5,027 bases of DNA from WHTB01 sp050699035 (lineage in GTDB: Bacteria > Actinomycetota > Actinomycetes > Propionibacteriales > Nocardioidaceae), in the NCBI GenBank assembly GCA_050699035.1, contig JBOHDE010000262.1:1-5027 (forward strand), in the 5' to 3' direction. The position numbers and the translations under genes were made by a program. Every line of letters starts with the position of its first letter. The stretch's first letter is position 1. This document shows positions 1 through 4,735 of this stretch, piece after piece. Below the pieces are notes generated by a model. It worked only from the letters and a program-made list of their open reading frames with translations, did not search any database and was not told the origin of the DNA.

Positions 1-1
1 C

Positions 2-256
2 TTCGGCATCCTGATCCTGCTGTTTGGTCCGGCCGACGGCCCAGGCTCGATCCTGGATACCTTGGCGTTCTTGTCGACCTTCGCCATGGGTGCCTATTGC
101 GTCGTGTTGTTGCTCGTCAACAACATGATGTTGCCCAAGAAGATCCGCCCGAACCTGCTGTCCAACGCCATCATCGCCTTCGGCGCGGTGTTCTACCTGG
201 GGATGCTGTTCTACGCCATCTTCAGGTTCGGCTTCGGCATCGTGGGTGAGCTGTGA
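2..256 (+). CDS. C-terminal end of a probable Nramp-family divalent metal transporter (partial at window start)
   Basis: The reading frame is open from the first bases of the window and stops with TGA at 254-256; the true start lies upstream. The 84 visible residues are almost wholly hydrophobic and make about three membrane segments: one at the window edge (FGILILLF), one around ALAFL..AMGAYCVVLLL, and a last one around NAIIAFGAVFYLGMLFYAIF. The link between the last two, VNNMMLPKKIRPNLLS, resembles the 'NR.LLP..IRP' loop that I recall near the C-terminus of bacterial Nramp-like (PF01566) Mn/Fe transporters. That is the only family evidence, as the diagnostic DPGN and MPH motifs would lie upstream. 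The product would act in the cytoplasmic membrane. The next gene follows within 30 nt, so the two are probably co-transcribed. Another polytopic transporter family cannot be excluded. Confidence 0.55.
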   Translation, partial: FGILILLFGPADGPGSILDTLAFLSTFAMGAYCVVLLLVNNMMLPKKIRPNLLSNAIIAFGAVFYLGMLFYAIFRFGFGIVGEL

Positions 257-285
257 GCCCGGCGTGGATGTGAGTTGAGTTGCGA

Positions 286-852
286 ATGGCGAGATCGGAT
301 ATGCGGATGCTGGCGGAGTTTTGTGTGCCAGCGGCATCCGTTGGTGTGATCGCCGCCGTCGTCGCCGGCGGGCTGGCCCCCTTCGCGGGGCTGCCCGTCG
401 GCTGGGCGGTAGGCACCGGGTTGGCCTTGGGCGTGCCCATCGCGCTGGTTGGTTGCGGTTATGCGGTCCTGGTGGCCAAGGAGATCGTTCCCACGGGTGT
501 CTTTACACCGCTGGGTCTGGTCTGGTTGATCGGCTACCCGTTGTCCCGATTGGTGCATCAGGTCAGCTTCGAATACGCCGCAACCGGCGAGTTCGGACTC
601 CGCGAGCCGCTCTGGCAGTTCCTGGTCTTCCAGGGGTTGCTCAGCGTGGGCTTCGCGTTCGGGTTCATGTGGGCTCACGAGCAGTTCGGGCGCCGCTGGT
701 GGCCGAGGATTCGTGAACACAACGTGTACGCACAACGCACCGTCGAACAGTACAAGGAGACGGCGATCGTGCTGCACGAGCGTAAGGAGGCCGCGAAGGC
801 AGCCCGGTCTCGGCGCAAGCAGCAGCGGGCGGCTCAGGCCCAGCGAGGCTGA
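286..852 (+). CDS. Unrecognised four-helix membrane protein with a basic C-terminal helix
   Basis: I do not recognise a family. The protein is about 188 residues from the ATG at 286. A TTG two codons upstream (280) and an ATG at 301 are alternative starts; none has a convincing Shine-Dalgarno sequence, though GAGA at 291-294 could serve the 301 start. There are about four membrane segments: near residues 15-35 (alanine, valine and glycine rich), 40-65, 72-88 (GVFTPLGLVWLIGYPL) and 108-127 (LWQFLVFQGLLSVGFAFGF). After these comes a charged, predicted helical tail of roughly 60 residues rich in Lys, Arg, Glu and Gln, which ends in a very basic stretch that may bind the membrane surface or RNA. 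It begins about 30 nt after the transporter fragment and is followed by a strong hairpin, which suggests that it is the last gene of that operon and perhaps an accessory to the transporter. Confidence 0.75.
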   Translation: MARSDMRMLAEFCVPAASVGVIAAVVAGGLAPFAGLPVGWAVGTGLALGVPIALVGCGYAVLVAKEIVPTGVFTPLGLVWLIGYPLSRLVHQVSFEYAATGEFGLREPLWQFLVFQGLLSVGFAFGFMWAHEQFGRRWWPRIREHNVYAQRTVEQYKETAIVLHERKEAAKAARSRRKQQRAAQAQRG

Positions 853-865
853 CTGGACCGAGTCA

Positions 866-901
866 GGCCTGGCTGTCAGGTGGCCCCCAGACAGCCAGGC
901 C
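866..901 (+). terminator. Perfect 12-bp hairpin after the membrane protein gene, probable terminator
   Basis: The arms GGCCTGGCTGTC (866-877) and GACAGCCAGGCC (890-901) are exact reverse complements, with a 12-nt loop. The hairpin starts 14 nt after the stop codon at 850-852. No run of T follows, which is common for actinobacterial terminators but also leaves open an attenuator or mRNA-stability role. A smaller inverted repeat, GACT...AGTC (851-864), precedes it. It separates the transporter operon from terC, whose ribosome binding site begins 39 nt downstream. Confidence 0.6.
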
Positions 902-940
902 ACTGCTCACCCCTCGCTAGTTGATGACGAACCAGCTGTC

Positions 941-950
941 GAAGAAGGAG
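941..950 (+). promoter_or_regulatory. Strong ribosome binding site of terC
   Basis: GAAGAAGGAG ends 7 nt before the GTG at 958. It fixes that GTG as the terC start over other in-frame candidates. Confidence 0.85.
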
Positions 951-957
951 ACAACCA

Positions 958-2013
958 GTGGACGTTTCCCTGTCGGCCTGGGTCCTCACGCTCGTACTGA
1001 CGATCGGCGTGCTCGCCCTGGACTTCATCATCGTGGCGCGCAAGCCCCACGAGCCATCCCTGCGCGAGGCGACCCTCTGGGTCTCCTTCTACGTCGGCCT
1101 GGCCGTGCTGTTCGGGATCGGCGTGACCGTGGTGGCGGGTGGAAACCGTGGCGGGGAGTTCTTCGCCGGCTGGCTGACCGAGTACTCACTCTCGGTGGAC
1201 AACCTGTTCGTCTTCCTGCTCATCATGGCCAAGTTCGCCGTACCCCGCGTCTACCAGCAGAAGGTGCTGCTGATCGGTATCGCGCTCTCGCTCGTCCTGC
1301 GCGGCATCTTCATCGCGCTCGGGGCCGAGGCGATCTCGCGCTTCGACTGGGTGTTCTTCATCTTCGGCGCGTTCCTGATCTACACCGCCTGGAAGCTGGC
1401 CACCGCCGATGACGACGACGAGGAGTTCAAGGAGAACCCGGTCCTGCGTGCGGTGAGCCGGGTCCTCCCGACGACCGACGGCTACCGGGGCGCGTCGCTG
1501 TTCTCGCGCGTCGGCGGGAAGCTCTTCGTCACCCCGATGCTGATCGTGATGGTGGCCATCGGCACCACCGACCTGATCTTCGCCCTGGACTCGATCCCGG
1601 CGATCTTCGGGCTCACCCAGGAGCCCTACATCGTGTTCACCGCCAACGTGTTCGCCCTGATGGGCCTCCGGCAGCTCTACTTCCTGATCGGGGGCCTGCT
1701 GGACCGACTGGTCTACCTGTCCTACGGCCTCGCGATCGTGCTCGGCTTCATCGGAGTCAAGCTTGTCCTCGAGGCGGCCCACCACCACGGTGTGCACTGG
1801 GCACCGGAGATCCCGATCACGGTGTCCCTGTCGGTGATCCTGGTGACGCTGACGATCACCGCTGTGCTCAGCCTGATGAAGTCGGCGCGAGACGCTCGGA
1901 GCGTGGCCGACTCGGCCGCGGAAGGCGGTGACGGTGACGACGACGGGGACGTGGACGACGACGGGGTGGGCAGCGAGCGCGACGCGAACGACGATGCGCC
2001 GGAGCGAGTCTGA
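958..2013 (+). CDS. TerC/Alx-family integral membrane protein, probable metal (Mn) exporter
   Basis: A 351-residue protein with the full length and hallmark segments of the TerC/Alx family. EYSLSVDN (residues 75-82) and TTDLIFALDSIPAIF (203-217) carry the paired conserved acidic residues, followed by TANVFALMGLRQLYF (228-242) and the LVYLSYGLAIVLGFIGVKL helix (251-269). I count about nine membrane segments: near 8-27, 38-60, 76-93, 103-123, 130-147, 193-213, 225-245, 251-271 and 286-307. Family members were first linked to tellurite resistance; the Alx and YkoY/YceF-type members are now associated with manganese export. An acidic loop (DDDDEE at 151-156), a histidine cluster (HHHGVH, 275-280) and an Asp-rich tail after residue 318 could contact metal, which is inference. 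The GTG start has an excellent ribosome binding site. It lies downstream of an Nramp-like gene and convergent with a GntR regulator. Confidence 0.93.
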   Translation: MDVSLSAWVLTLVLTIGVLALDFIIVARKPHEPSLREATLWVSFYVGLAVLFGIGVTVVAGGNRGGEFFAGWLTEYSLSVDNLFVFLLIMAKFAVPRVYQQKVLLIGIALSLVLRGIFIALGAEAISRFDWVFFIFGAFLIYTAWKLATADDDDEEFKENPVLRAVSRVLPTTDGYRGASLFSRVGGKLFVTPMLIVMVAIGTTDLIFALDSIPAIFGLTQEPYIVFTANVFALMGLRQLYFLIGGLLDRLVYLSYGLAIVLGFIGVKLVLEAAHHHGVHWAPEIPITVSLSVILVTLTITAVLSLMKSARDARSVADSAAEGGDGDDDGDVDDDGVGSERDANDDAPERV

Positions 2014-2038
2014 CCGAGTGTCGGGTCGTGCAGTGAGT

Positions 2039-2070
2039 TCGTTGCTGTGAGGTCGTTGCTGTCAGGTCGT
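2039..2070. repeat. 14-bp tandem repeat between convergent terC and gntR
   Basis: The unit TCGTTGCTGT(G/C)AGG occurs twice head to tail (2039-2052 and 2053-2066, one mismatch) and begins a third time (TCGT, 2067-2070). It overlaps the last codons of the gntR-family gene, including its stop (complement of TCA, 2062-2064). No clear terminator hairpin is visible in the 48 bp between the two genes. Confidence 0.7.
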
Positions 2071-2820
2071 GGAGCGGCGCCGGGTGCGCGACGGCGTCGG
2101 TGCAGGTGCCGTCGGTTGGGACTGGGCGGCCTCGTGGTACGCCTGGCGGGTCCGCTCGGTGTGCTCGCGCATCATCTGCGCGGCGCGGTCCGGGTCACCG
2201 TCGGCGATCGCCTTGACGATGCGGCCGTGCTCGCGCCACGACGCCTGGCCGCGGACTGGGGCGACCGGCGTGTAGTACCACCGAACGCGGCGGTCGACCT
2301 GCGCGGCGAAGTCGGCCAGGAACTTGTTGCCCGACAGCTCGGAGATGTAGCGGTGGAGGTCGGCGTTCGCGCGTACAACTTCGTCGATGTCGCCACTCTC
2401 GAGCTGCTCCGTACCCAGCTTGCACATCTCCCGGAGCTTGGCCACCGCGTCCTTGGAGGCGCGGGTGGCGGCCAACCGCGCGGACTCCGACTCGAGGGCG
2501 CCGCGGGCCGCGAGGAGCTGGTCGACCTCGTCCTCGGCTGGCACGTGGACCATCGCGCCGAAGCCGGGGCGCAGGTCGACCCAGCCCTCGTTGTGGAGCC
2601 GCTGCAGGGCCTCGCGCACGGGCTGGCGGGAAACGCCGAGCATGCCGGCGAGCTCGACCTCGACCAGGTGCTGACCGGGTTGCAGCGAACCCTCGATGAT
2701 CATCTCGGTGAGCGCGTCATAGACGGACTCCCGAAGCGGGGCTGGCCGCTGGAGAGGGCGAACAGCGGTCGCTCCGAGGCGGGACGCCCCAGAGATCGAG
2801 CTCGAACCCGCGTCAGTCAT
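2062..2820 (-). CDS. GntR-family transcriptional regulator, FadR/FCD subfamily
   Basis: A 252-residue DNA-binding regulator. The N-terminal winged helix-turn-helix spans about residues 28-95, with the typical signature PLRESVYDALTEMIIEG, then LQPGQ.L.E.ELA..LGVSRQPVREAL..L..EGWV and the wing LRPGFGAMV. The rest, about 98-225, is an all-helical FCD effector domain. N152, H156 (DLHRYI...GNKF), H198 (EHGRIVKAI) and H220 (REHTERT) occupy places that hold metal or ligand contacts in this family. The usual Asp four residues before the first His appears to be Asn. A Pro/Arg-rich tail of about 20 residues follows. The ATG at 2818-2820 has AAAAGGA five bases upstream, which supports this start. Such proteins usually repress catabolic or transport genes and are released by small organic acids; the effector is unknown here. 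The palindrome in its own promoter suggests autoregulation. Confidence 0.92.
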   Translation of the reverse strand: MTDAGSSSISGASRLGATAVRPLQRPAPLRESVYDALTEMIIEGSLQPGQHLVEVELAGMLGVSRQPVREALQRLHNEGWVDLRPGFGAMVHVPAEDEVDQLLAARGALESESARLAATRASKDAVAKLREMCKLGTEQLESGDIDEVVRANADLHRYISELSGNKFLADFAAQVDRRVRWYYTPVAPVRGQASWREHGRIVKAIADGDPDRAAQMMREHTERTRQAYHEAAQSQPTAPAPTPSRTRRRSTT

Positions 2821-2848
2821 GGGAATCCTTTTCGCCGAGACTATGGTT

Positions 2849-2878
2849 TGTGTAGACAGTCTACTAAGTGCAGGTCAA
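2849..2878 (-). promoter_or_regulatory. Possible promoter of the gntR-family gene
   Basis: On the minus strand TTGACC (2878-2873) lies 18 bases before TACACA (2854-2849), a fair -35 and a weak -10. Transcription would start near 2842, about 20 nt before the start codon. The palindrome at 2852-2864 overlaps the -10 side of this promoter. A second -10-like box, TAGTCT (2843-2838), is present without a matching -35. Confidence 0.35.
2852..2864. promoter_or_regulatory. Palindromic operator candidate GTAGACAGTCTAC
   Basis: A perfect 6-1-6 palindrome 31 bp upstream of the gntR-family start codon, in a relatively AT-rich stretch overlapping its probable promoter. Size, symmetry and place fit a FadR-type GntR dimer site, so negative autoregulation is the likely role. 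I see no second copy elsewhere in the window. Confidence 0.6.
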
Positions 2879-2890
2879 TTGCACCAACCG

Positions 2891-2928
2891 CCGTCCCGCC
2901 GGGCCTCGATTTCGGCCGCGGCGGGCGG
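2891..2928 (-). terminator. Strong GC-rich hairpin just after the small ORF
   Basis: On the minus strand CCGCCCGCCGCGGCC (2928-2914) pairs with GGCCCGGCGGGACGG (2905-2891), giving 14 base pairs with one bulged base on each arm and an 8-nt loop (GAAATCGA). It begins 9 nt after the TGA of the 49-codon ORF and ends before the gntR-family promoter. The simplest reading is an intrinsic terminator without a T-run that isolates gntR from upstream transcription. Its spacing from the TGA would also satisfy a loose bacterial SECIS pattern; see findings. Confidence 0.5.
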
Positions 2929-2937
2929 CGTGGCGAC

Positions 2938-3087
2938 TCATGCGGCAGTCTCGTCCTCGGCGCGATAAGCCACGTCGGTGCGGTCCGTGAACGGAAGCTC
3001 GCCGACGAGGGCGCGCTCCGCGGCGGGCTCGACTGCGGGGAACACCGGGCGGGCGGCGAGGGCGCCGAATCGACGGGTGAAGATCAT
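2938..3087 (-). CDS. Small 49-residue ORF, unrecognised
   Basis: ATG at 3087-3085 is preceded at a 5-nt spacing by GAGGAG, one of the best ribosome binding sites in the window. About 84% of third codon positions are G or C, and a strong hairpin sits right after the stop, so translation is plausible. The peptide starts MIFTRRFGALAARPVFPAVE, continues with LVGELPFTDRTDV near residues 27-39, and ends in an acidic DETAA; it has no cysteine, no clear membrane helix and no signal peptide cleavage pattern. It could be a genuine small protein, a leader peptide, or the N-terminal remnant of a longer lost gene. It lies on the same strand as the gntR-family gene, 117 nt upstream of its start, and is divergent from the selenocysteine genes. 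Confidence 0.5.
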   Translation of the reverse strand: MIFTRRFGALAARPVFPAVEPAAERALVGELPFTDRTDVAYRAEDETAA

Positions 3088-3090
3088 GGT

Positions 3091-3096
3091 TTCTCC
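3091..3096 (-). promoter_or_regulatory. Ribosome binding site of the small ORF
   Basis: The plus strand TTCTCCTC at 3091-3098 reads GAGGAGAA on the minus strand. The GAGGAG core lies just upstream of the ATG at 3087 and is the main evidence that this small ORF is translated. Confidence 0.55.
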
Positions 3097-3146
3097 TCTA
3101 TGTTCGTGGCCGGCTCGGGTGCGAACCGACTGGATTGGCTACTGCA

Positions 3147-3152
3147 TACAAT
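3147..3152 (+). promoter_or_regulatory. Isolated TACAAT -10-like box in the small ORF/selC divergent region
   Basis: TACAAT matches the -10 consensus at five of six positions and sits in an AT-rich island (about 3131-3158) within GC-rich DNA. No good -35 is seen at 16-18 bp. If used, it would start a transcript about 120 nt upstream of the tRNA. The same island could serve the small ORF on the other strand. Confidence 0.25.
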
Positions 3153-3194
3153 TCAACCAGGTGGCTGGGCTCGCTATTGCCAGATCCAGGTGAC

Positions 3195-3250
3195 GTCTGT
3201 TACACGGGGCCGTCTGGGTGCGTGATGTCGGTTACACGGCGCCGGCCGGG
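3195..3250. repeat. Imperfect 24-bp direct repeat upstream of selC
   Basis: Positions 3195-3218 and 3227-3250 agree at 20 of 24 bases, including the shared core GTTACACGG (3199-3207 and 3231-3239) and a GCCG...GGG end. The repeats are 32 bp apart, close to three helical turns. A short inverted repeat, GGCGCC (3238-3243 and 3250-3255), overlaps the second copy. The place, 30-90 bp before the tRNA gene, suggests regulator binding sites, but no regulator is known to me for this motif. Confidence 0.55.
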
Positions 3251-3268
3251 GCGCCCGAACCGATGGGG

Positions 3269-3274
3269 TAGCGT
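3269..3274 (+). promoter_or_regulatory. Possible -10 box of selC (TAGCGT)
   Basis: TAGCGT fits the actinobacterial TANNNT -10 pattern and lies 7 bp before the mature tRNA 5' end, so transcription could start almost at the tRNA. No recognisable -35 is present (3246-3251 is all G and C). Confidence 0.25.
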
Positions 3275-3281
3275 CGCCGCT

Positions 3282-3377
3282 GGAGGCGTCCAGGTGCCTG
3301 GTGGCCCTCCCGGTCTTCAAAACCGGTGGGACCGAGTATCTCGGTCCGGCGGGTTCGATTCCCGTCCGCCTCCGCCA
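3282..3377 (+). tRNA. selC: Selenocysteine tRNA, anticodon TCA
   Basis: The 96-nt gene has the distinctive tRNA-Sec build. The acceptor arms GGAGGCG (3282-3288) and CGCCTCC (3367-3373) pair perfectly; the expected eighth pair (T3289/C3366) appears mismatched. The D-arm has a long stem closed by a four-base TGGT loop. The anticodon stem CCGGT/ACCGG encloses CTTCAAA, which places TCA at 3317-3319 to read UGA. The variable arm is long, with an 8-bp stem GGACCGAG/CTCGGTCC and a TAT loop (3329-3347). The T loop is TTCGATT (3354-3360). Discriminator G3374 and an encoded CCA (3375-3377) complete it. The tRNA is charged with serine by SerRS, converted to selenocysteyl-tRNA by SelA and delivered by SelB, both encoded just downstream. 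Confidence 0.97.
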
Positions 3378-3413
3378 CACATGTCGACGTCGATGCGTCC
3401 GTTGTGTGCGGTA

Positions 3414-3434
3414 CGTTGCATTCAATGTGCAGCG
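3414..3434 (+). promoter_or_regulatory. Small hairpin enclosing the selA start codon
   Basis: CGTTGCAT (3414-3421) can pair with GTGCAGCG (3427-3434) in eight pairs, two of them G-U, leaving a TCAAT loop. The ATG (3425-3427) straddles loop and stem. No Shine-Dalgarno sequence lies before this ATG, so the structure may affect initiation. The stem is short and may be chance. Confidence 0.25.
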
Positions 3435-4729
3435 AAGATGCGCGGCGCGCTGTTCCCCGTACCGATGTCGTGCTGGCCGACCCGCGGTTGCAGGCCGCCC
3501 AGCGGACACTCGGTCGATCGTTCGTGCTCGAGCTCGTGCGCCAGGCGCAGGAACGCAGCCGCTCGGGCGAGATCTCGCCCGAGTCCATCGTCGATGCGGC
3601 CGTCGCGGCGCTGCCGGCGACGGCGAGCTCGATGCGCAAGGTGGTCAACGCCACCGGCATCCTCGTGCACACGAACCTCGGCCGCGCGCCGCTGTCGCGG
3701 GCCGCGGTCGATGCGCTCGTCGCGGCGGCCGGCACGACCGATGTGGAGCTCGACCTCGCCACCGGACAACGCGGGGTACGAGGGCGTGGAGCCGTCGACG
3801 CACTGGCGGCAGCGGTACCCGACGTCGGCGGGGTCCATGTGGTCAACAACTGCGCCGCGGCGCTGGCCCTGATCGCGACCGCCCTGGCGCAGGGCCGGGA
3901 CATCCTGATCAGCCGAGGCGAGCTGGTGGAGATCGGCGACGGCTTCCGGATTCCGGAGCTGCTGGCGGCGACCGGTGCGCGGCTGGTCGAGGTCGGAACG
4001 ACCAACCGCACTCGGCTGGCTGACTACGAGGCAGCTCTCGGCCCCGACACCGCGCTGATTCTCAAGGTGCATCCGTCGAACTTCGCCGTCCGCGGCTTCT
4101 CGGAGGAGGCCTCGATCGCCGAGCTCGCCACCCTCGGGCCGCCGGTCGTCGTCGACATCGGCTCCGGCCTACTCTCTCCCCACCCAGTGCTCGTCGACGA
4201 GCCCGACGCCCTCTCGACTCTGCGGGCCGGCGCGTCGCTCGTGGCGGCCAGCGGCGACAAACTGTTGGGTGGCCCGCAGTGCGGGCTGTTGCTCGGTGAT
4301 GCCGAACTGGTCGAACGCCTTCGCCGGCATCCGCTCGCCCGGGCCCTGCGGGTCGACAAGCTGACGCTGGCGGCGCTCGAGGCCACGATCCGCGGCCCGC
4401 ACCCGCCCGTACGCGCGATGCTCGAGGCGAAGCTGGCCGACCTGCAGGCGCGGGCCGAGAAGGTCGTGACGGCGTTGACCGACGTCACCGAGGTCGCGGC
4501 CGAGGTGGTGGCGTCCGAGGCAGCGGTCGGCGGCGGCGGCGCCCCGGAGGTCGTGCTGCCCAGTGTGGCGGTCGCCGTTCCACTCAGGTTCGTCGAGCCG
4601 TTGCGTGCCGGCGACCCGGCGGTGGTGACGCGGACCGAGCGTGGCCGTTGCCTCCTCGACCTACGAACGGTGGAGCCGGACGACGACGAGGCCCTGGTCA
4701 AGGCCGTTCGTCGCGTCGGGAAGGGCTGA
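3425..4729 (+). CDS. selA: L-seryl-tRNA(Sec) selenium transferase
   Basis: A 434-residue PLP-dependent enzyme of the fold-type I superfamily, which replaces the serine hydroxyl on Ser-tRNA(Sec) with selenium from selenophosphate, giving Sec-tRNA(Sec); in bacteria it works as a large homo-oligomer. The N-terminal tRNA-binding region shows RRAVPRTDVVLADPRL. Family motifs follow: VNATGILVHTNLGRAPLS (about 74-91), VVNNCAAAL (139-147), GELVEIGDGFRIP (165-177), EVGTTNRT (189-196), LKVHPSNF (213-220), VVDIGSGLL (242-250) and SGDKLLGGPQCG (276-287), where Lys279 is the likely PLP lysine. The frame stays open upstream into the tRNA gene, so the start must be downstream of 3377. The ATG at 3425 places the conserved N-terminal motif correctly but lacks a clear ribosome binding site; GTG 3404 and TTG 3416 are less likely. 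E. coli SelA is 463 residues, so the length is normal. It sits between selC and selB, probably in one operon. Confidence 0.96.
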   Translation: MCSEDARRAVPRTDVVLADPRLQAAQRTLGRSFVLELVRQAQERSRSGEISPESIVDAAVAALPATASSMRKVVNATGILVHTNLGRAPLSRAAVDALVAAAGTTDVELDLATGQRGVRGRGAVDALAAAVPDVGGVHVVNNCAAALALIATALAQGRDILISRGELVEIGDGFRIPELLAATGARLVEVGTTNRTRLADYEAALGPDTALILKVHPSNFAVRGFSEEASIAELATLGPPVVVDIGSGLLSPHPVLVDEPDALSTLRAGASLVAASGDKLLGGPQCGLLLGDAELVERLRRHPLARALRVDKLTLAALEATIRGPHPPVRAMLEAKLADLQARAEKVVTALTDVTEVAAEVVASEAAVGGGGAPEVVLPSVAVAVPLRFVEPLRAGDPAVVTRTERGRCLLDLRTVEPDDDEALVKAVRRVGKG

Positions 4730-4735
4730 CCACGG

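Noticed and set aside
211..903. Minus-strand frame of 230 codons
   Set aside because: It is antisense to the membrane protein gene and the hairpin, has a composition typical of a shadow frame and shows no recognisable domain.
853..957. yybP-ykoY manganese riboswitch before terC
   Set aside because: The region is too short, and I see none of the conserved internal-loop sequences; only a simple perfect hairpin is present.
1186..1797. Minus-strand frame of 203 codons inside terC
   Set aside because: Antisense to an unmistakable TerC coding sequence; highly charged repetitive composition.
3143..3156. Second GntR operator (ATTGTATGCAGT on the minus strand)
   Set aside because: Only four of six positions are symmetric, and it does not match the GTAGACAGTCTAC palindrome.
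2047..3225. Long plus-strand open frame (392 codons) across the gntR region
   Set aside because: It runs opposite to a clear GntR/FCD gene and through its promoter and operator; the protein is low-complexity Arg/Gly/Leu-rich, as expected of an antisense shadow in GC-rich DNA.
3326..3424. N-terminal extension of selA to the ATG at 3326
   Set aside because: It would overlap the tRNA-Sec gene, and the extra residues are only the translated tRNA and spacer; the SelA N-terminal motif begins after 3425.
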